NCBI GenBank assembly: GCA_030280995.1
Contig: JASXTE010000015.1
Span: 21,782,501 to 21,846,500, forward strand
Source: Hemileia vastatrix
Lineage: Eukaryota; Basidiomycota; Pucciniomycetes; Pucciniales; Zaghouaniaceae
Direction: 5' to 3'
Length of the DNA: 64,000 nt
The translations under genes were made by a program, and so were the position numbers. Each line of letters opens with the position of its first letter. Position 1 is the stretch's first letter. The notes under the pieces were generated by a model. It made no database searches. It was not told where the DNA came from and saw nothing but the letters and a program-made list of their open reading frames with translations. Shown here piece after piece: positions 10,207 through 21,415 of the stretch.

Positions 10207-11052
10207 TGTTTTAAATCTAACCTGAAGTGAGGGAAAGAAACAATAAGATCAATCAGTTTTATTTTTGCTTTATAAAAGAAAAATAAATAAAAAAAAGAAT
10301 ATAAAATTTTTCAGTATAAAAATCAACTGAAAATAATAATCAATTATTTATTAATTCAAAATAATCTTTTAACCAGGATTTACAAGAAATCAACTGAAGA
10401 AATAAAAATAAATTTTAATTTAACAAATAAATATATGATAATTAGCAGGATTTAAATTAACTGAAGGATATTTAAATACCAGGACTCAATTTCAACTGAA
10501 ATAATTTAATATAGTGTTTATTTTTTATTAATTAAAGTTTTTATTGTCAGGACAATTTGTCAACTGGAACAAAAAAAATATTTTCAATTTATCAGGACAA
10601 AGTCAATTGAAAATTACAATTAATTTTAAAAAATATAAATTTATTAATTCTAGGACTAAGAACACAATTGCTTTATCTTTTTCAACTAGGAAAATAAATA
10701 AAAAAATAAATTTTAATTTACCAGACACCTCCCCCTGTAAAATGAGCAAATTAATGCCACTTACAGAGTGCTGAGTAAAAGGAAATACGTAGAGTATGAA
10801 GAGTGCAAAGTGACCCATGAATAGTAATCAATAATTAACACAAAATATATAACTATTAGTTAGTATGTAAGCCTAAGTTTTGGAGTGTGGTTTGATTCCC
10901 GTTTGCAGCAAAAAAATAAGTCATGTGATATATGACGTTCTTCGTTTTCCTTGTCCACTTGTCCTTATAGGTACCTCGATGGAAATGGTCCCAGAGTCTC
11001 CGGTACTCATAATAACAATGCGCTGTCAAAGATTCCAAAAGTTTCCCAACTT
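10207..11052 (-). promoter_or_regulatory. B1 leader with UU-bulge hairpin array
   Basis: This is non-coding leader between LTR and ORF-X. On the minus strand seven hairpins share the pattern stem - TT bulge - GAN stem - loop - stem: 10309-10332, 10374-10396, 10446-10463, 10480-10498, 10548-10566, 10593-10609 and 10650-10689. Stem bases vary with partial compensation (CAG/CTG, CTAG/CTAG, GAC/GTC, GAT/ATC). The block at 10882-10912 reads GGTTTGATTCCCG on the plus strand, close to a Pol III B box. The LTR-proximal part is homologous to the CpG-rich leader of B4, with most CpGs lost. Confidence 0.65.
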
Positions 11053-11851
11053 TAAAGAGGTCTTTCAAGTCTAGAAGGTTTTATAGGGAGGTCCAATGGT
11101 GGTAACAACAATTTTTAAGGAATTCAAACTCAGGTACGTATTTTCCTATCTTAAAGATTATTTACTCAATAATAAGAGGTAAAGAGTTGGTTTATTATTA
11201 TAATTAATATATTAATATTACGTTTAATGTAAAAACTAAAGCAGTAATAGATAGTAATAAAGGGATTTGTAAATAGTTGTAATAAAGTAAGTAAGTAATG
11301 AATGAATAAAAAATAACCAAAAGAGAGGTCTTATATAGGCAAAGGAGGGACAAAGCATGGCAATGAAATTCTAAAAACAGTAGTATAAGTTAGAGAAAAA
11401 GAATATTCCAGAAGGAGTATTTCAAATAATAAAGTTGTTCTAAAAAGAAGGCATCAAAAAGATGTATTTACAGAGTATGTCAGAAATACATCAATTTATT
11501 TAATATTTACTGTAGAAGTCAATTCTAAATAAGAAATTTGAATTTTTTTTATATATTTATTTTTATTTAAATATTGAAATTTTATTTTAATTTAAAATCT
11601 ATTTTTTAATATAAATCTTTATTTCTTCCAACCTGTCAAAGCAGCACGGTGTTAGAGAATAAAAATATAAGGTACAATTTTATATTTAATTTTAATTATT
11701 CATTTAATTTTATACTTCCTTAATTAGTTGATTTATTATAAGTAATTTTAATGTAAATAATTTTTAATTAAATATTTAAAATAATAAGGCATGGCTTCAT
11801 TCAGTAAATAATTAATTATTTCACTGGGTAAGTCTAGCAGCCTGGCTGACA
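11053..11851 (-). repeat. B1 5' LTR
   Basis: The right boundary is the group B terminus TGTCAGCCAGGCTGCTAGAC (minus strand from 11851). The left boundary, near 11053, is set by alignment of the CTTCTAGAC U5 end with B4. A TATA box (TATATAAG, minus strand) lies at 11330-11337. A near-palindrome centred on TAATTAATTA lies at 11802-11826. The sequence right of 11851 is the leader of B2, so B1 appears to have inserted into B2. Confidence 0.75.
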
Positions 11852-12306
11852 GCAGGTAAGTAATCAAAAAAAATATTGCTAGTTGACAATAATAGAGTGT
11901 TCCTCTTAGTCCTAGAAGAACATTATTTTTGATAATATTATTAAATTCATTTTCATTAATAATTGATAATATTGGTTGACAATAATAACACCTAGTGATA
12001 ATTCCCAATTATTGCCAATATATAGTATTATTATTATTTTGGTTGACATTATACTCTTTGTATTTCTTCCCAATTTAATTTTAGTGGTTATTATTTTGTT
12101 TTATAAATAAAATCACATTAATAAATGAAAAATGATTCTGTTTGTTTTGATCATTGTTTTAAAATATATATATTATCCATTATAAAGACAATTGTTTTTT
12201 CACTTATTTTTTGATTTAGAATATTAATTAATAATTGTTATTTTATATCAAAATTTTAAGGAAAAATCATTGTTTATTGACCTTGATTTTTTGGTTCACT
12301 GATTTT
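11852..12306 (+). promoter_or_regulatory. B2 leader with three UU-bulge hairpins
   Basis: Hairpins lie at 11879-11915 (CTAG-TT-GAC with GTC-CTAG), 11971-12009 (ATTGG-TT-GAC, imperfect inner stem, CCAAT) and 12039-12073 (TTGG-TT-GAC with TTC-CCAA). Their order and stems match the B3 leader. The B2 LTR and the first part of its leader are missing on this side. Confidence 0.6.
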
Positions 12307-12929
12307 ATGTCTAACAATTTGAATGATAGCATGAATAATCTTGTAGATGAAATTGAAGTAGATTTTGAAGTTGAATATGTAGGTTCTTCAAAATTAACTT
12401 AAAAAAATTCCTCAGCTGACACAAAACCATCAAATTATTCAGGACATAGAAATGTCAGGAAAAAAGGTAAACCTTCCTCCTTTCACAACAACTCAGAGAG
12501 AGATCAAACCTCAACTAAGTCTGGACAATCCTTTAAAAACTATAAAGATAAAAAAGATTCTTCTGGCACAGAAGGTATACAACCTGTCAAGTAGTATGAA
12601 AGAACTGAAAACAGAAAATATGAAATACAAATCCAGAGTGGATACTCTATGGGATCAGATGAAAGAGATTTTAAAGCACAGCTAAGGTCAACATCAACCT
12701 ATGCAGCCAAATATACATCAGCCTCAACAGACCCAAAAGACCATGGAGGTAGAGAAATGAAAACAGGACTATCTTGTAACAATATCAACAGAATGTGAAA
12801 CCTCCTCCAGTTAATTAACCTGGCCCATTCAGTAAACCCACTTACTATCCTCATCCTTCCCATCCTTACCAGGGAAGCAGGAAAAAAAAGGCTCAGGCCC
12901 AGGGGAAGTTTCCCCCTCTGCCATGGTAA
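12307..12929 (+). pseudogene. B2 ORF-X, intron retained in position, decayed
   Basis: Exon 1 is 12307-12378 (24 codons). The intron is 12379-12442 (64 nt, GTAGGT to TTCAG). Exon 2 starts GAC ATA GAA ATG (D-I-E-M) and stays open to 12685 through IKIKKILL and the coiled coil (MKELKTENMKYKSRVDTLW). A stop and indels follow, but the C-terminal block (HPYQGSRKKKAQAQGKFPPLPW) is still readable up to TGG TAA at 12924-12929. The unspliced frame hits a stop only eight codons past the splice site. So in this copy only the spliced frame still looks like a gene. Confidence 0.7.
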
Positions 12930-13175
12930 GTAAACTTTTTGATAAGCATGTTGGTATGTACAATACCAAGTCTTCTTCAGTTTATATCATTGAAAGTAGT
13001 GAAAGAACAGTTAAACCTCATAAAATAACAAATTCCTGTTGTGAGTAGCCCTAATGATGTAATTAGTAAATTTTCATTTGATGAGTCTTTAAATTTAACT
13101 TCAACTTCTTTGGTAAATACTTCTCTTGCAATTAAAAATGATTTTTTTTAACCTGAAGTTTATGTCATTCTGTTA
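12923..13175 (+). pseudogene. gag: B2 Gag-Pol start, truncated
   Basis: The ATG at 12923 (GCCATGG, overlapping TGG TAA) opens about 40 codons similar to the B3 Gag start (MVS..., then SSER-like TVKP). A stop and loss of similarity follow near 13175. Confidence 0.6.
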
Positions 13176-13429
13176 AGACATAAGAAGGCAGACTACAACT
13201 AGCACTAAAACTAAACTGAGACAGGACTGACTATTGTGAGCACAGCAGTGAGACTAGAAAGTAAGTAGATTATTAAATAAGTTGTCTGATGAGGAGCGCT
13301 CCACAGCTCTTTCCTCAAATAGTTACCTTATGCAATACCCACTCTTCTGCCTCTTTATAATTCATAGTGCATATAGCACTCCTCCTCCTCCTCATCTCTC
13401 AATCAAATCCTAATATTATTCCCTCTTTT
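13176..13429. other. Possible 3' LTR of a decayed chromovirus
   Basis: No gene is visible. The stretch follows, on the minus strand, an integrase tail with chromodomain, so it may be that element's 3' end. Short inverted GATGAGGAG/CTCCTC blocks at 13289 and 13380-13396 are seen. The boundary is not resolved. Confidence 0.3.
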
Positions 13430-13950
13430 ATCCCTCCTTCTTCCTGGGCTACTTATCAAACTTGTTCACCTTCCCCTTAGTGTTGCCTAAGCTCTCCAAT
13501 GGTTCCTAAGACCTGTCTACTATTCCATAAAATTTCCCATGTACTAAATACTAAACCTTTCCCCTGTGCACCCATTTAGAAATAATCTTTTCAACCTCAA
13601 ACTCCTCTTCATTTCTCACATAGACTGGCGCTGGTGGTTCTTCTGGGAGCCCTGGTATCATATCTTCTTGAAAACTGTGAGTAATGAAATGTTGAACACT
13701 GGGTGAACTTGTTTCATTGAGATGGGTAGCTACAATTTGTATGCTGATTCAGATAGCTTATGTTAGATCTTAAATGGGCCTACCTTGTTGTGATCTAACT
13801 TGGCACTTGTATGCAATGTGGAAAGGAAATTTGAGCTTAGCCGGACCTTATCACCTACCTCTAACACCTAATATTGAGTCTTACTTTGATCATGCTCGCA
13901 CTTAATTCACTTTTGGGATATCTTAAGGGCTGATTATAACCCCTGAAATT
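13430..13950 (-). pseudogene. Integrase C-terminus and chromodomain of an old chromovirus
   Basis: Reading the minus strand from 13950 gives degenerate but recognisable blocks. GDKVRLSSNFL and KLDHNKVGPFKI (integrase C-terminal SH3-like region) come first, then HPVFNISLL, a PEEPPAPVYV linker, and EEFEVEKIISKWVHRGKV, which starts a chromodomain. Several stops and frame jumps interrupt it. Chromodomains direct integration to marked chromatin. This copy is of a different lineage from groups A and B. Confidence 0.65.
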
Positions 13951-15245
13951 GTAGAAAGACTCTTACAGTTGCCTTACTGTAAGTAAAATCCAAGGGTGTT
14001 TGATAAACCTAAGAAAACCCTTTCTCTTTAAGTAACATAAGTTTTCTCAATTAGCTAAGCTAATAAGTCTACTTGATAAATAAACAACCAGTTGACTATA
14101 TGATAATAACGGTTTTGAGATGTAGAATCTATGTTCTTTTAGTTTAGATGAAGAAAATACAACAGTAAAGTTGTACCAGAAAATTTATTTAAATAATTTA
14201 ATATATATATTTTTATGAAGTTTATATTTTTGTGAAAAGTTGTTAGAATCAAGTCCATGAATCTGAGAGCTTTACCATGATACCCTATAAGTATATGTAA
14301 ACGTGTTGTGGAATAATATTTATGAAGTGTTTTATAAAAGTGTTATTTTATATGGGTATTAAAAATATATACATTTTATGTAAATATGAGATGGTAGTTG
14401 TTGTTATTTGTTATTGGTTGTTAATAATAAGATTGTTAGATAGATAGTATGATAGAATGATGTCTGATCTAATTTTAATTTTACAGCTTTATATGCATAG
14501 CTAGTTTATGTTCCCTACTTTCCCCACCTGGAGCATACCGGAGCTTGTCAGGAGAATCCCTAAGTCCATATGGAGCTTGTCTGGAGCATTCCAGAGCTTG
14601 TACGGACTTCCTGACTCAATTAAAACCTTATAAGCATCATAAAAATCTAGAAAAGTTAGCAATGATCAATATACTTCCCTTCTAATTCCATTCTTTTTTT
14701 CATAGTCTGTGCAGCCCTATTCATCTAATTAAAAATCATCAAAGTTAATTAAATTATGAAAAACCAACAATAATCAAAAATACTTTATAAAATTATTCAA
14801 AAAGAAGAAAAATAATAAAAATACCCTAAAATTTTCCAAAGTCTTCTAAGACTCCTGTCTTTAATTTTCATGCTTTTTTGAGCCTATACTTTAATTTCTT
14901 GACCATTGAATATTTATTTTATCTTGAATACATAAATTAACCCCTTTAAAACATAAATACCATCCATTCTTTCAAATAAAATATATATATATTTAGATTG
15001 GCCTTTCCAATCTCTATAATAACCATCCAAAATTATTGAAAAATAATTTATAGTTCCATACTAATCTTTAGGCTGCCACATCCTCCCTCCAATTAAGAAT
15101 GTCCCCATTCTTTAATTTAAATATTTGATCATATACATATTCATCTTCTCTTCAACCTCTTCAACCATCTATTCCAAACAACTACTTAAAAATAATTTCA
15201 CTTCATCTTTTTTCCAAAACCACTATAAAACTGTCATCAAAATAT
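13951..15245. other. AT-rich stretch without recognisable genes
   Basis: I see nothing coding. Bases 14525-14625 hold four short GGAGCTTGT/GAGCAT-type repeats. The rest is AT-rich and looks like decayed transposon DNA. Confidence 0.3.
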
Positions 15246-15925
15246 CTAGCTGTCCCATGTGAGCTTTGCACCAAATACCAAGTTCCTTGTCTGTTCTCTA
15301 ACCCTGGTCTTCCTGGAAGAGCTGCCTGTGACCTTTTCAGGCTTAAGAAAATCAAATGTAACCATCCAATTATTTTTTCCAGGACTAAATTTTATACTGA
15401 CCCAGCTGCCTTTCCTGATCCAACCATTCATCAAAAGAGACTATCAAAAATACCCACCTTCTTCAGAAATATAAAGGCCAAACCAGCTTCATCTTCTAAA
15501 AAATTTAATCCTGAGCTTCCTCGTCCTTCTCAAGATCCTAATCCTATCTAGCCAGTTTCTCTCTTCAGCTTTTCTGAAACCTTATTTCCTGGCTCTAAGA
15601 GTTAGTCCTTTATTTAATATTTATAATTCACCTACTAATTCCAAATCCAACTACAAAATTCTCTTCCAACTACTAAATTTTCTCCAAAGCTATTGAAATC
15701 ACCAATACTGATGATGTTGGCTGGGTGAAGATTGATTACATCAATTATTATCCAAAGTTTTATAAATATATCTTTCTAGACTTTTGTGAGGACATGAAGC
15801 ATACATTATTAACCTATTTTCAAGAAACCCCTACCAAAAATAATGAAGATCTTATGAAGAGAAGAATATTAATGAAAAGTTTTGATACTGATTTTGAAAT
15901 ATTTCAAAGAGGTTATTTATTTTGA
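15246..15925 (+). pseudogene. Unidentified decayed ORFs (Ser/Pro/Lys-rich, then 66-78 aa aromatic-rich)
   Basis: Bases 15270-15550 read in one plus frame as a basic Ser/Pro-rich stretch (FRLKKIKCNHPIIFSRTKF ... KPASSSKKFNPELP). Bases about 15690-15925 give an open stretch with DDVGWVKIDYINYYPKFYKY and CEDMKHTLLTYFQE, ending TGA. Neither matches a family I recognise. The context suggests relics of an element accessory gene. No start or stop can be assigned with confidence. Confidence 0.25.
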
Positions 15926-16633
15926 CTGTTCTTCTCTTCTTCAAAATAATCTTAATTCTTTAGTGCTGATAAATTGTATTGTCTGATCAAGTCAATTTTT
16001 CTGTCTGACTTTAATTGTAATAATTTGAGATAAATTTTTAAATAAACCATATTTGCCTTGTGATGATTCCACTGCTAAAAGCAAGGTTTGAATCCCTTCA
16101 GAATCCCCTCTACCAATATCCAAATTGACACAGAATGAGAGAGTAGGATCCACACCTACTGGGCTGAATACTTTTGATTCCATTCCCTCCATAAGGCCCT
16201 CCAAGCTTCTTCCTAAATAGACTACCAAAGAGACCCACTAATATTCCAACTCCTATCCAGATACTAAAGATTCAGCATCACAATGTTCAAAAAAATTTTC
16301 CAACCCTTTAATCCACTCCTTAAATGTTTTCAGAATTTTTGATATTTTCCAGACTCTCTTAGCACCTTTATTTTCAGTCTTTGAGGATCTCAACCAATAA
16401 ACTTTAAAATTTTCATCTTTCATAATAAAACATTTTTTCCATTTGAAATCTTCATTTCCTAAAGTTAGTTGCATCATATCCATCAATGACTGAGTTGTCC
16501 AAATGAGTGAATATCAGTATCAGTACTGTTGAGCCAGTGATAAATTAAAAATGACTGAATTGAATATTCAATTAGATTCACATTCCCTTCTAATAATCTT
16601 GGGGAACCAAACTTTAAATCAATTACCATTTTA

Positions 16634-16796
16634 TAGTCTTGGTGGACTAACCTTCTTCTAATTTATACATAAATTGTCCATATAATGAATAAATATCCAG
16701 TTTAATGTCTTGGTTGACCAAAGAGAAAGTAATTTAAAGTTTATGGTCATAGTGGACCAAAGAATGAGGAATTGCCAGTTTAAGTTCATGGAGGAA
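16634..16796 (+). repeat. Array of small six-base-loop hairpins
   Basis: Four hairpins share a (T/G)GTC - six-base loop - GAC(C/T)A layout: 16634-16649 (TAGTC/GACTA), 16706-16719 (GTC/GAC), 16744-16759 (TGGTC/GACCA) and 16785-16796 (TTC/GAA). Loops are TTGGTG, TTGGTT, ATAGTG and ATGGAG. A fifth lies near 18620 (AGTC TTAGAG GACT). Stems change in a compensating way while the loop is kept. Confidence 0.5.
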
Positions 16797-16923
16797 AAAA
16801 AATTCCATTGATTCCAACTGCCTACTGGTGTCCTTGAGTGCAAATTTTTCAACTATCCCTTTTCTCTATTTTCTATCCTCCTATTCAGGTTATTTTCTCC
16901 ATCCTAAATATCAACTTTTAAAG

Positions 16924-17550
16924 ATGACCCCTTCCAATTTCACTGCTTCCAAAAATTAAGCCTGTGACTACTGCTCCTTTATTCACCAAAAGTGCACCTA
17001 CACCTAAAAAAAGGCCTGCTCTAACTGTTTTGAAAAGAAGAAAAATTTTTCTGGCCTCAAATATGGCTCATTCCAATTTACAGCCACCTGATTTTCTTAC
17101 AACTTTCATCATTCTACTCCATCTCCTAAGTCCTCAACCTTCAAAAATTCTGCTCCTTTTTCACCTTCTTCCATCTTGAACATTCCTTCTGACTCTGAAT
17201 CTCTGTGTCCTCCTCCATCTTCTCTTTTTGCTGCTCAATCTCTATAATCAAGGCTCTCTTCTGCCATCCCTAGAATTCGTACTTCTCCTAAAGCTACTTC
17301 AAATCCATCTCCATCTGAATCTGTCCTGGATGTTTCTCCTTCTCCATATACTATATCTCCACCTCCTATAACAGAGCCTATACCTCTTCATCCTAAATTC
17401 AGAATCCTCCATCATCCTTCTTCTTTCACTTTTTCAAAGAGACATGATCTCCTGGTCCTCCAGATTTATGTCATAAGAAAAGGAAAATTCCAATTGTCAA
17501 AGGTCCACCTATTCCCACCTAACTTTCCAACTTCCTAACCTTTCTCAAAC
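16924..17550 (+). pseudogene. Ser/Pro-rich decayed ORF
   Basis: Codon usage dominated by TCT/CCT and readable blocks (KKRPALTVLKRRKIFLA, PSDSESLCPPPSSLFAAQS, SPKATSNPSPSESVLDVSP) suggest an old coding region for a low-complexity basic protein. It is broken by stops and frame changes. It follows the hairpin array, as ORF-X follows the hairpins in group B, so it may be the corresponding gene of another element. Identity unknown. Confidence 0.3.
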
Positions 17551-19399
17551 TTCCTTCTTATCACAACATCTTAAACCCCTATTCATCCCTTATTGATGAA
17601 AAATTACTACCAAGTCTGCCTTTGAACTTTGATCTTGACACTATTAATTCTAGTGAGTAACAAAATCATCTTTCACTATAAATTTAAAATCTTTGATGTT
17701 TATTGATTATCTAACAAAGATTATTCTCGATCTCATTCTTCAAAATCTTCTTATTATATCCCTGATCCATAAATTTCTTCTGCTACTCTAAATGCCACAA
17801 AGTTTCCCAACAATTATATTCATTGTTCAAATTTAATCTGGCCCATTATAAATATTATCCCCCTAAAAATTGAGCAGAAGTATATGCCAGGGAACAAGTC
17901 TTCAAATGTCACTTTAAGATGGCCACTTGGTTCGAGCACCAACAAGATCATTAACTTGAATAATTAAAGAGTTTCACTAGATCCTCTCCTGAAACTTTCA
18001 CTGTGCCTTTTTTATCAAGTTGAAAACTCTCATGGCTCACCTGGCTCCTTGATAAAAGAAATTAAAGAAACTAAAAAAAATTATATAAAATCATATAAAT
18101 CTAATATTATTATTTATTTATTTCTTTTACTATTATATATATTTAATTTTAATATTAACTTTTAAAAACAAAAATAAAGTTTGAACTGATATATTTTGAA
18201 ATAAAAAATATATATAAATTTAAATTTAAAAAAATTTATGAAAATAAAAAAAGAGAAAAATATTTTTTAAAATATTCCCCTTAGCCAATTGATGAGCCAT
18301 ACACTGACATCATACCCACATTCAAGTGCACCTTGATTGTGGGATACACAAGAAAGAAATTGAAAATAAAACATAAATAATTTTGAAAACATGATAAACC
18401 AAATTGAGAGATGATTACTGGGTGGGCTCCCTCCAATTTTTAAAGATTATTGGAGACCACAAGTGAGAATTATCCCTGAAATAATTAATTTTAATAAAAA
18501 TATAATAAAAAATTCAAACATAAAATTTCAAAAATCAGAAACAATATAAAAAACAAAATCTTGAATACAGAATTTGAATGAGTGTAATTGTTGACATCAT
18601 AGTAATAAAGTTTAAGTCTTAGAGGACTACCTATATGATGAAACTGAATTCAGGATTAAACTAGAAACAGGGTAAATATGGTAACAAACATTGTGGGGTA
18701 ATTGAGTATAGAGCAGTCAGACCATCAATTACTCCCAAACTTGCATTATTAAATTTAAAAGGTTCCCCGGTGAAAACTTTTACCAAATAATTAATTTCCA
18801 TCATAAATAATCAAAATAAAATTTTCAACATTCAAATTTAATGATTTTATTTATTAACAATAGTAGTTAGTTTATCCTTACCTTGGAGTTAATCTTCTCT
18901 GAAAAATAGTAGGTAGTCTATCCTCATTTTTGAGTTAATCTTCTTTTTCAAATTATAGTTAAGTAGTTTATCATCATTTTAGAGTCAGACTTTGGCACTT
19001 CTGGTGTACCTAGGATAAAACTGCTTGAATTTCTCAGTAGCTACACTCTTCTTCAAATCCACACCATACAACTCCTATAAAACACATGAAGTTCAAGAAA
19101 CCTATTCTTTGAATATATACAGTCCATTTCACCTATCCGCAAAAATTTTTCCCCACTGAATTTCCAAACTCCTATTATGCATTAAAACCATATTTTCAGC
19201 TTTCAAATGTTTTCTAAGTCTATGAGCCAATCAGTTATCCAAATATCTTACTCACAGATTTCAAATATTCATCATTCTTGAATATGCTTCTCTAAGGTTT
19301 CTTCTTTCTTTTCTAACTGAAATATTCTTGCACATAATAGTTCTTCAGTAGATTTTAACATATCCCAGTCTACTCCAAGAAATAATTCAGCCTCTAGAT
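17551..19399. other. AT-rich non-coding stretch, partly 3' end of A3
   Basis: No gene is visible. Bases 18868-18990 contain three repeats of AGTTTATCCT/GAGTTAATCTTCT type, resembling the CAGTTTATCCTCATG repeats in A1 (888, 954) and at 20697 and 20755. The A3 3' LTR should lie here but I cannot place its ends. Confidence 0.3.
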
Positions 19400-21412
19400 T
19401 AACTGGTAAAACCGCTTTTTGACCAAAAATAAGTTCATATGGTGAATATCCACTTATCCTTTTGAAGTGATTCTGTCAGCAAACAAAACTAATGGTAAAT
19501 AGTGCCTTCACTTTTAAGCACTTGTTCCACAAACTTTAACCAAAAAATCTTTAATAATTTTATGCCCTCTTTCTACCATTCCTTCAGCTTCAGGTTAATA
19601 AGGGGTTGCTACCCTAGCCTTTGATCCAACTATTGATATAGCTTCTATAAACTCTTTCCTGAATCAAGGACCTCCATTTACAGTTGTTAAATTCATCACA
19701 AAATATCTTTACATCCAATCCTTCATCATTAAATCTGCCACATTTTTGGAATTTTAATTAATAAGAGAAGCCATCTCGAACCAGCCAGATAAATCATCTC
19801 TGGCTACTATTAAATTTATATATATCCCTTCTTTAATATAAACAGAATCCAAACTAACCCTACCAAGAAGATTGTTCTCTCTGGTGGCATGTCGAGGCTA
19901 TTTTGGCCTTAAATAACTCCTTCATTGAAATTCTTCAAATGACTTAACCCATTGTTTAACAGCCAACTTCATGCCAAACCACCAAAATCTATCAGCAATC
20001 CATCTATATGATTGTCCAACACCTCTATGCCCAAGATCTTCATGCAGTGATTTAGTAACCAATTCTTGCCCTTTCTTCAAAGTAATTACTACTTGATGAT
20101 TTGGATGCCTCCTTTTTATCAATATTCTAACAGATAGATAAAATGATGGGGACTTAATTTTGATAGCCATCCATTCATCATTATCACAATTATCTGGCTT
20201 TTCCAATGTTAATAAATATTTAACCATTTTAAAGTAAAATCCTGTCTGTCCCCAGACTTCATCTTGAAGTTCTAATAATATAATATAAATGGGCACTTCC
20301 CTATCACCTAAATCACCTGCAAATGAATGAGTCATCAATTTTAAACCTTGAATTTTTCTGCTTAAAATAATAGATTTTGTATTTCAGCCTCTGAACTTTC
20401 CAACCTCTAATTAACCAAATTTTCTTCTACCATTTTAACACCCCTTTCAGCATCAATCACTTTGTCTCTGTGTAACCTCTTTTTGACTGAATTTTCATCA
20501 TTATTCAAACTCTCTTTAACCAAATTTTCTAATAATCCAACATATACACCATTCCAAAATTTACTACTATCCCACACTACTTCACCATCCTCATCATAAT
20601 ATACCACATTTTTTCCATCCTCTTTATCACCAAATTTATGTACAATATCATCAAATTTCCCAAGCACATTATTTACCATATTTAAAAAATTACCCAGTTT
20701 ATCCTCATGGGGGAGGTATTTGTCATTTTTATTTGCACAAAAATTAATCCAGCCAGTTTAACCTTATGAGGGAGGTAAGGAAAGTATTAAGAGCCTTTTG
20801 TGCTGGCCTTGATCACAGGTATAAATCCATCAAATTACTCTGAGTCAGAATCTGCTTCAGTGGGTGGTCTTCTTGATAAACCATCTGGGATAGCGAAATT
20901 TTTTCCATGTTTATGAACTAAATCAAAAGAAAAATGTTGAAGAAAAGCTACACATCTGGTCATGGGTGCATTTGGTAAGCTTAGGGAATTAATCATTTGA
21001 ATTAAAGATTTAGTATCCACTTGAAATTAGAATTGTTGACCCCATAAAACATTATGATGTCTCTTTATAATTTTTGCCACACCACAAAGTTACAATTTTG
21101 GCTGAGAATATCTTAATTCCACCTTGGTAAAAACAACGGATTTATTCCTGAGTGTTCTAATAAAACCAGCTGTATCCATTTGAGACGAGACTGCCCCAGA
21201 AACAATCTGAATTGATTCGAATTCCAAATAAATCCTGCCTGCATCTTTTCCAGAATATAATTTATGCCAGAAAATATCCTCCCCAACTACCTTCTTCAAC
21301 TTCTAAAAAACCTCTTCACACTCTTCATCCCACTCCAAGTCAGAATCCTTTATAGTTAACCATCTCAATGATGCTTCGAATGAAGAAATGTCATTAATAA
21401 AAATTCTAAAAT
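19400..21412 (-). pseudogene. A3 RNase H and integrase remnants
   Basis: Reading leftwards: an RNase H-like stretch at 21090-21299, then DTKSLIQMINSLSLPNAP and LVHKHGKNFAIPDGLSRRP (20835-21020), typical of the Ty3 RNase H end. An acidic linker follows (20407-20679). The integrase zinc-binding start HEDLGHRGV and WIADRFWWFGM (19922-20338) is followed by a core that still shows DSVYIKEGIY, ARDDLSGWFE and EAEGMVERGHKII. Many stops are present. Its upstream RT continues at 26024 beyond D2. Confidence 0.75.
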
Positions 21413-21415
21413 ATA

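Noticed and set aside
14500..14640. GGAGCTTGT repeats as a structured regulatory array
   Set aside because: Only a few short irregular copies, no compensating changes and no conserved neighbour.
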